A stretch of 64,000 bases of DNA from Hermodice carunculata (Eukaryota > Annelida > Polychaeta > Eunicida > Amphinomidae): the NCBI GenBank assembly GCA_964020975.1, contig OZ026612.1, forward strand, positions 134,608,763 to 134,672,762, in the 5' to 3' direction. The notes beneath the pieces were generated by a model. The model saw only the letters and a program-made list of their open reading frames with translations, made no database searches and was not told the DNA's origin. Of the stretch, positions 58,005 through 64,000 are shown one piece after another; the stretch's first letter is position 1, and every line of letters starts with the position of its first letter. Position numbers and translations under genes: made by a program.

Positions 58005-58860
58005 TTAGGCAATATCACTAAATCAATTAGCAATATTGCCGAATCATTTGACCATATCCCCAAATGGTATCATTTACTGATATCCCTATATCATTTGGTG
58101 ATACCTCTAATTGATGAAGCAATATCACTAAATGATTTAGGGATGGCTCAACATTTTCATCATTTTTGAATTAGTACTTACAGTACGCAAGGGGGGAGGG
58201 GGTTAAATGGGTCTGTACACTTTCACAGAATATGGAAAATGATGGTAGATTTTTTGGCTGTTTTGTGCAATTTTGCTATGACTTTGGGAGAAAATCATCA
58301 TTTTTAAAGTACTAATTTGGGGGGAGGGTGGGGGTCATGAAATTTAGTACCCTAAGTACTAATTCAAAAATGATGATAATGTTGAACCATCCCTTAAAGA
58401 TGTTACCAAATAAGATGTATTTAGCAATATTGCTAAATGTTTTACAATCAGTTCTCGACAGAACACTTTGGGAGGATGAAGCCATGACACTTCCCTCCAA
58501 ATTGGCAGCTATGTTAGACAAAAATAGGACAGGAAACGGAAATACATTTAGCAATATTGCTAAATGTTTCATCGATAGCACTAAATATCTTATTTAGTGA
58601 TATCTCCAAATGATTTAGCAATATCACTAAATTATTTAGTGATATCCTGAAATCATTAAGTGATATCATTAAATCATTTGGAGATATTGCTGAATCAGAA
58701 ACATTTAGGAATATCACTAAATTATTTGGTGATATCTCTAAATCATTTAGTGATATAAATGACAGAGATATCGCTATTGAGTTAAATTGCTAAATATTTA
58801 GGGATACATATCAGTAAATATTTAACAATATCGCAAAACGATTTGGCAATATTTATGGGG
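58005..58860. repeat. Palindromic short satellite (ATATCACTAAAT / ATTTAGTGATAT)
   Basis: Units of about 15-20 bases such as AATATCACTAAATGATTTAG recur in both orientations between 58005 and 58140 and between 58550 and 58860. A Harbinger-like MITE (58140-58393) sits in the middle. Confidence 0.8.
58140..58393. mobile_element. 254-base PIF/Harbinger-like MITE
   Basis: Inverted ends of about 41 bases with two mismatches (GGGATGG(C/T)TCAACATT at each end, through GAATTAGTACTTA), flanked by TTA at 58137-58139 and 58394-58396. A three-base TTA target duplication is the mark of PIF/Harbinger. Two G-rich runs (near 58190 and 58318) flank the AT-rich centre. No coding sequence. Confidence 0.85.
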
Positions 58861-59079
58861 CACAGAGGTGTTTCCCCAGAACTTAAAAGTTAAAAGGTGG
58901 TAAACATGACGTTGTCTTATTTTTCTTGTTTTGGTAAAAAGTGCTATCAAATAATGCTAAAATATCATGTGTTTTAATGAAAAAAGGTGAAAGGTGGTAA
59001 GGAAAAGGCGAAAGGTGGGCCACCTTTGAACTTATAATGTAAGGAAAACCCTGGCCACAGTGTTGCTATGTATTCAGTG

Positions 59080-59165
59080 TTTCTTGATATCAAGAAATAG
59101 ACTTTTTGATATCAAGAATTTGACTTCTTGGTATCAAAAAGTTGACTTTTTGATATCAAGAATTC
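59080..59165. repeat. Cluster of TTCTTGATATCAAGAA palindromes
   Basis: Five variants of the 16-base palindrome lie about 20-25 bases apart, with GACTT between them. Confidence 0.8.
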
Positions 59166-59654
59166 CATATATTATACAAATATTGAATGGCTGGGAGTCC
59201 AATAGAAAGTTTTATGGGGTGACAAAATGTAATATTGGGCAAAGCAAAAACTGACCCCAATATTGCTTTTTGGAGTCCAGTAAAACTTCATATTGGTCGA
59301 CCTGCCATCCAACATTGTTTACATTCTGCAATTCAAGTAAAGATATACCTTGATCCAGTAATGATTACTCACAAACTCATCACATATTCCTGTCCGGTTG
59401 ACTCAAATAGGCCCACCACATGGATCTGAAATGCGTGGCATGTCTTTCTGTCATCCATATGGTGCATGTTGCATAGTCATGTGGGATGCATGCTGTAACT
59501 AACATCAGGTTTTTATACTTATGCATAGTGCTTTACCATGTGACTTGCACATGCTGTCCAAATATTATGGTTTCAACCAATATGAAGTTTTACAGGGCAG
59601 GCACATGGTCTAAATAGATTTGATTTGTTAACATAGTGCTAATTAATGCAGAAT

Positions 59655-59790
59655 ATTTCTTGATATCAAGAACTCGACTCTTTGATGTTAAGAAACAGCT
59701 TGATACCAAGAAATTATCATTTTGATATCATGAATTTATACAGACTTTTTCATATCTTAAAGTCAAATTCTTGATATCAAGAAGTTGATA
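59655..59790. repeat. Second cluster of TTCTTGATATCAAGAA palindromes
   Basis: Five or six variants, some diverged, about 500 bases from the first cluster. The intervening sequence is not obviously repetitive. Confidence 0.75.
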
Positions 59791-60830
59791 GTTTGTTATT
59801 TGAAGTGCTGACTGCTCACATGAATATTTCCAGAGCATTCATTACTCAATTAATGTACAGAAATTCTAAAAAGGAAACACTCATACACTTACAGAGAGAA
59901 ACTACTACTATTAATAATAACAATCTTTTCAAACATGATGAGTGCTAGATTATCAATCAATCTTCCCGCCAACAATATGGCAGCTGAAACTGAGGCCACT
60001 GACACTGGCAAGGATAATTTACTTAGAATTATGGAAAGGTCAATTGTAGCAGGTAGACAATGTGGTGACAGTGAGGTTGTAGTTTGTAGTGGGGTGTTAG
60101 CAAAACCTTAGGCAGTTTTTGAGAAATTTATCAATTATACAAATCTTCTCCCCACTCTTCTGCCATTTGGCAAGTGTACAATAGTTCAGGGGTGAAGGGA
60201 CTGTTTATTGTATTACTTTGTCTTTGAACCTTGCAAACCTTTGCTAGCCACATTTTTTCTGGTCAAAATCACAAAATTGGCTCTGTAGTTTCTGTCAAAA
60301 AGTGCCTCAGAATGTACCAATTTGCCTGCTTGACTTCAAAATTTTCGGGGGGGGGGGGGGGGGGGGGGAGCATGCTCCCACTCACCCCTAGGTGGGCTTT
60401 GCAGCCTGTGGGTGCTTGCAAAACCCACATGATTTGCTACTCAATTCTCAGATTTGCTACCAAAAATTAAACATGGTAGCAAACCCTTGCTACTGGTTAA
60501 AATCAGTTAATTTCTACCCCTGGAATGATCTTGAAGCAACTGTCAAGGCCTCATATCAGGGCTTGTCATGTAAACCTGGTTTCTGGACTACAAATTTAGG
60601 TCTCAGATATGTACACATAACTTTCAAAAGCAACCATCTTTGCAAGTACTGCATCTATGGTATGATGTACAGGGACAATAAAACAGCATCAAAGTGGCCA
60701 TTTGAAATTTATAGTAGTAGTGAAAATAATTGGCTTTGATTGACTTGATAAAAATATTAACATTGAATGTTCGTTAAAGAAGGGATTTATAGAAAAGGGG
60801 TAACAAGAACTATTTTGTCACATATACGGC
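59791..60830. other. Anonymous stretch with poly(G) tract
   Basis: No gene recognised. A run of about 22 G lies at 60348-60369. GATTTGCTAC occurs twice near 60431 and 60452. Confidence 0.5.
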
Positions 60831-60839
60831 ATAGCCCTG

Positions 60840-62185
60840 TTGATATGGCATTCACGCATAACTACCTCCATTGAACCATTCTTTGTAAGAATAGCTGCGG
60901 AACCTCTATCTTTATTAAAGACAGTATGGACTGTGATATAATACGCGAGTATAAAACAATGGATGGACGTCTTGTACTACTCAATGTGAAAATAGGCAGA
61001 GATGTCTACTGTCTTTTAGATGTATATGCCCCAAACCATGTCTCCAAAAGAAAAGCATTTTTAAAAAAGGTGGTAAATATCGCTAAAGAACAAAGTTTAG
61101 GCATACTTATTATGGGTGGTGATATGAATGATGTGATGGATTGTAAACGTGATAGGAAAACCCAGCTAACTCACAAAAGAAAAAATAAGTCAGAACTTAA
61201 TAAAGGTGCAAAAATTTTGAAAGTAAGTGACATTTGGAGAATTCAAAATCAAAATTCAAGCCAGTTCACATGGAGAAGAATTTTAAAAAATGAAACACTT
61301 GCAAGTGGTATCCATCTATGGTTAATAGACTCCACCCTATGCAAAGATGTTTATACTTGTGATATAAGGCCCTCTATTAAGAGTGGCCATATGACTGTGT
61401 CATTAAAGGTGACTTTACAGAAAGAAAACAAAGGGCCTGGGTATTGGAAGATGAATAATTCATTGTTGAAAAGTGATGAATATAGGAGCAAAATACAAGA
61501 GGTAATATCTATCGAAGTGTCAGAAAAACAAAGTTTAAGTAAGAGACAGGAATGGGCCCTAATGAAAATAAAGATTTTAAAGGAAGGAAGCATTGAGTTT
61601 GCAAAGAAACGTAATAGTATCAAGTTAAAGGTTATAAGTGATTTTGAAAATGAACTTGAAGGAATTCAAAAGTGTATAGATGAAGGTGACCAAGATGATA
61701 ATTTGATAGTGAAGAAGGAAATATTACAGCAAAAAGTGGACCTGTATTATGAAGAAAAAGCACAAGGTGCTTTCATACGCTCAAGATCTGTATGGATTGA
61801 AAAGGGGGAAAAGCCAAGTAAATATTTCTTTGCCCTTGAAAAAAGTAGGCAAAGAAAGAAACATATAACAAGTTTGAAAACAGAACAAGGAGCTGTAAAT
61901 AACCCATCTGATGTTTTAAAAGAGCAAGTTAATTATTATAAAAATCTATATACTAGTAAAAATCCAAATGAAGATGAAATCAAAGAATATTTAAAGAAAT
62001 TACCAGTGCAAAATGTTTTAACTGAAGCAGATAAAGCCTTGTGTGAAGGTAAATTAACTATTGATGAATGCAAATCGGCAGTAACTAATATGGCAAGAAA
62101 GAAAAATAAAGCCCCGGGAATAGATGGCTTGACTACCGAATTTTATTTGATTTTTTTGGGATACTCTGGGCAAATTTGTTGTTGA
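60840..62185 (+). pseudogene. LINE N (L1/Tx1-like) ORF2, endonuclease and linker
   Basis: The frame is open from about 60926. Endonuclease motifs: DVYCLLDVYAPNH, GILIMGGDMNDVMDCKRDR and, near 61365, RPSIKSGHMTVSLKV in the position of S-D-H (here S-G-H). A coiled linker follows, then the L1/Tx1 hallmarks FIRSRSVWIEKGEKPSKYFF (61770) and ARKKNKAPGIDGLTTEFYLI (62095), just before a frame break. The 5' end of the endonuclease is absent. Confidence 0.85.
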
Positions 62186-64000
62186 CAGCCTGAACAAAGG
62201 CTATAATAATAAGCTGTTATCAATTTCTCAAAGAAAAGCTTCATTATCTTTAATATTTAAGAAGGGTGACCCAGAGGTTCTTGACAACTGGAGACCCATA
62301 AGTCTGTTAAACACAGATTTAAAAATTGGAGCATATGCTCTTGCTAAAAGAGTTCAAAAAGTTCTACATAAAATTGTCAACACAGATCAGTCTGGTTATA
62401 TCAAAAATAGATTTATTGGATGCAATATTAGATTGATCAGTGATGTAATAGACCATGCGGAACATTTTGATTTAACAGCAGCAATTCTTTTTTTAGACTT
62501 CAAAAAAGGATTTGATATGCTAGAATGGCCTTTTATGATCTCTGCATTGAAACAATTTGGTTTTGGGGAATCCTTTACAAATTGGGTTAAAACCCTTTAT
62601 TAAGGACTTAGTAGCTATATTGTAAACAATGGGTGGATATCAGAACCGATAAGTCTTACTAGGGGAATTAGGCAAGGTTGTCCCCTTTCTGCTCTTTTAT
62701 TTATTATTTCTGTTGAATTTTTGGCAATAGACATACGAAATAATAAAAAGATAAATGGTATACAAATCCCAAGAAGCCAGAGAGAAATCAAGATAGGTAA
62801 ATATGCAGACGACACAACCCTCTTTGTGTCTGACGATAAATCCATTATTGAATCATTAAATACAGTTAAAAAATTTGGCCTTTTTGCAGGATTAGAATAG
62901 AATTGAAATAAAACTTAAGGATTATGGTTTGGTAAAGGCAAAAAGAAAAGGGAGAAAATAGGTGGTGTACAGTGGCCTGATAAGCCAATTAAAGCTCTCG
63001 GTATTTATATTGGTTATGACAAAAATCAGTGTGAGAATTTAAATTTGCAAAAAAAGCTTGAAAAACTAGCAGAAATTCTTAAAAGTTGGAAAAAAAGGAA
63101 GTTAACTATTTTTGGAAAAGTATTAGTAATTAAAGTTTTAGCCTTATCCCAACTGATATTTAATGCATCTGTGCTACCTATACCATCTGATATAATTACT
63201 AAAATTAACAAAATAATTTATCAGTATCTATGGGACAGTAAAAGAGACAAGATAAAAAGAAAAACCCTTATTGGTGACTATGAACAAGGTGGCATAGGAA
63301 TGGCAGATGTTCAAAGTCTCTTTGAATCATTACAAGTAAAATGGCTTCAAAGATTGGTATTGCCAGAGAAACAAACATGGAAAGAACTGCCTACTTTTTG
63401 GTTAAATTCTTGTGGGCAAAACTTTCTTATTTTTAAAATGAATATAAATAACATTGGTCAAGTATATAAAAAACACTTTTTGCCTGCCTTCTATGAACAG
63501 GTGGTGAACACTTGGTTAAAAATTAGAGGAGTTAAGGATATTAAAAGTATGTCTGATATAAGAAAAGAAATTATCTGGGGAAATAGACTAGTATTATTTA
63601 AAAAGAAACCAATCATTTTTCTTCATTGGGTAGAAGATGGTATTATATATGTAAATGACTTGTTAAATGAAGAAGGTAAATTTAATCAAAATGATTTATA
63701 TAAAAAATTTAACAAAAAAGCAAATTGGTTGTCAGAAATTACTATATTGTTACAAGCCCTTCCGAAAAAATGGAAAGAAGTCCTTAATTCGGATGAATGT
63801 CAAAATACTTCTGTACATATAAACGAAACGCTCAAAGTCATGGTAAAAAATCCTCAAAAATCTGTAGATATCAAAGATATTAAGAACAATCTGTTTTATG
63901 AAATTCTAGTGCAAAAAAAGTTTGAGAAATCATACATTGAAAACATGTGGAGCAAAAAACTAAACAAAAATAAGTATATGTGGAAATATGTTTGGTTATT
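62150..64000 (+). pseudogene. LINE N ORF2, reverse transcriptase and C-terminus, runs off the window
   Basis: Reverse transcriptase motifs: LSLIFKKGDPEVLDNWRPIS (62250), ILFLDFKKGFDMLEWPFM (62490), TRGIRQGCPLSALLFIISVE (62660) and YADDTTLFVS (62803), typical of the L1/Tx1 clade. There are stops near 62600 and 62900. The C-terminal part (KALGIYIGYD, LTIFGKVLVIKVLALSQL, KTLIGDYEQGGIGMADV) is open to the window end. Not functional as it stands. Confidence 0.85.

Noticed and set aside
58400-58525. Possible further exon of the bHLH-like gene (LDRTLWEDEAMTLPSKLAAM)
   Set aside because: There is an acceptor-like CAG but no GT donor after it, and it lies in satellite and MITE sequence.

Overview
This window is eukaryotic, animal nuclear DNA that is AT-rich and packed with transposable elements. 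The signs are GT-AG introns, long dinucleotide and trinucleotide microsatellites, many non-LTR retrotransposons (LINEs), several MITEs, and two families of Helentron-like (HINE or pearl-type) elements with internal minisatellites. The last two points, together with a secreted protein built from cysteine-rich EB-like modules, fit a mollusc or other lophotrochozoan best. That placement is inference. I see no bacterial operon, rRNA, tRNA or CRISPR array.

Host genes are few. A complete-looking five-exon gene on the minus strand (4682 down to 496) encodes a predicted secreted protein of 324 residues with about 33 cysteines. All four of its introns are in phase 1. A second candidate is a single 189-base exon on the plus strand (57740-57928) whose product looks like the basic-helix-loop-helix region of a transcription factor. 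Everything else I can recognise is mobile or repetitive DNA.

Layout: 1-5.4 kb, Cys-rich gene with microsatellites and LINE scraps in its introns. 5.4-8.1 kb, mostly anonymous, with one LINE remnant. 8.15-9.91 kb, a HINE-like element. 9.9-12.36 kb, plus-strand LINE pieces. 12.37-23.6 kb, an eroded minus-strand LINE (B1) holding a nested, apparently intact plus-strand LINE (A1, ORF1 plus ORF2), a nested 617-base LINE tail (E) and another repeat cluster. 24.3-26.6 kb, a damaged Jockey/CR1-like LINE (D) holding a 92-base MITE. 26.9-27.9 kb, an (AAT)n tract, a LINE 3' tail (F) and a 476-base MITE. 28.7-37.7 kb, a second, 5'-truncated and damaged copy of family A (A2) facing a second minus-strand LINE (B2), which itself holds a 354-base hAT-like MITE. 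38.6-43.6 kb, LINE G meeting LINE C tail to tail, with a small MITE in C. 45.4-51.6 kb, scattered LINE remnants (H, I, J). 54.1-57.4 kb, arrays of ~145-base repeats, including two head-to-tail HINE copies. 57.7-60.8 kb, the bHLH-like exon, palindromic short satellites and a Harbinger-like MITE. 60.8-64 kb, an L1/Tx1-like LINE (N) that runs off the window.

The most notable patterns are these. (i) A1 sits in a run of AAT codons of B1, and removing it restores the end of the B1 reading frame; A2 abuts B2 the same way, so family A may favour (AAT)n sites. (ii) Three unrelated minisatellites keep the same inverted pair of TCAAGGTCA-like motifs (the NR5A/ERR nuclear-receptor half-site) although the rest of each repeat has diverged. 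(iii) Two adjacent HINE copies differ in length by a whole number of core repeats.
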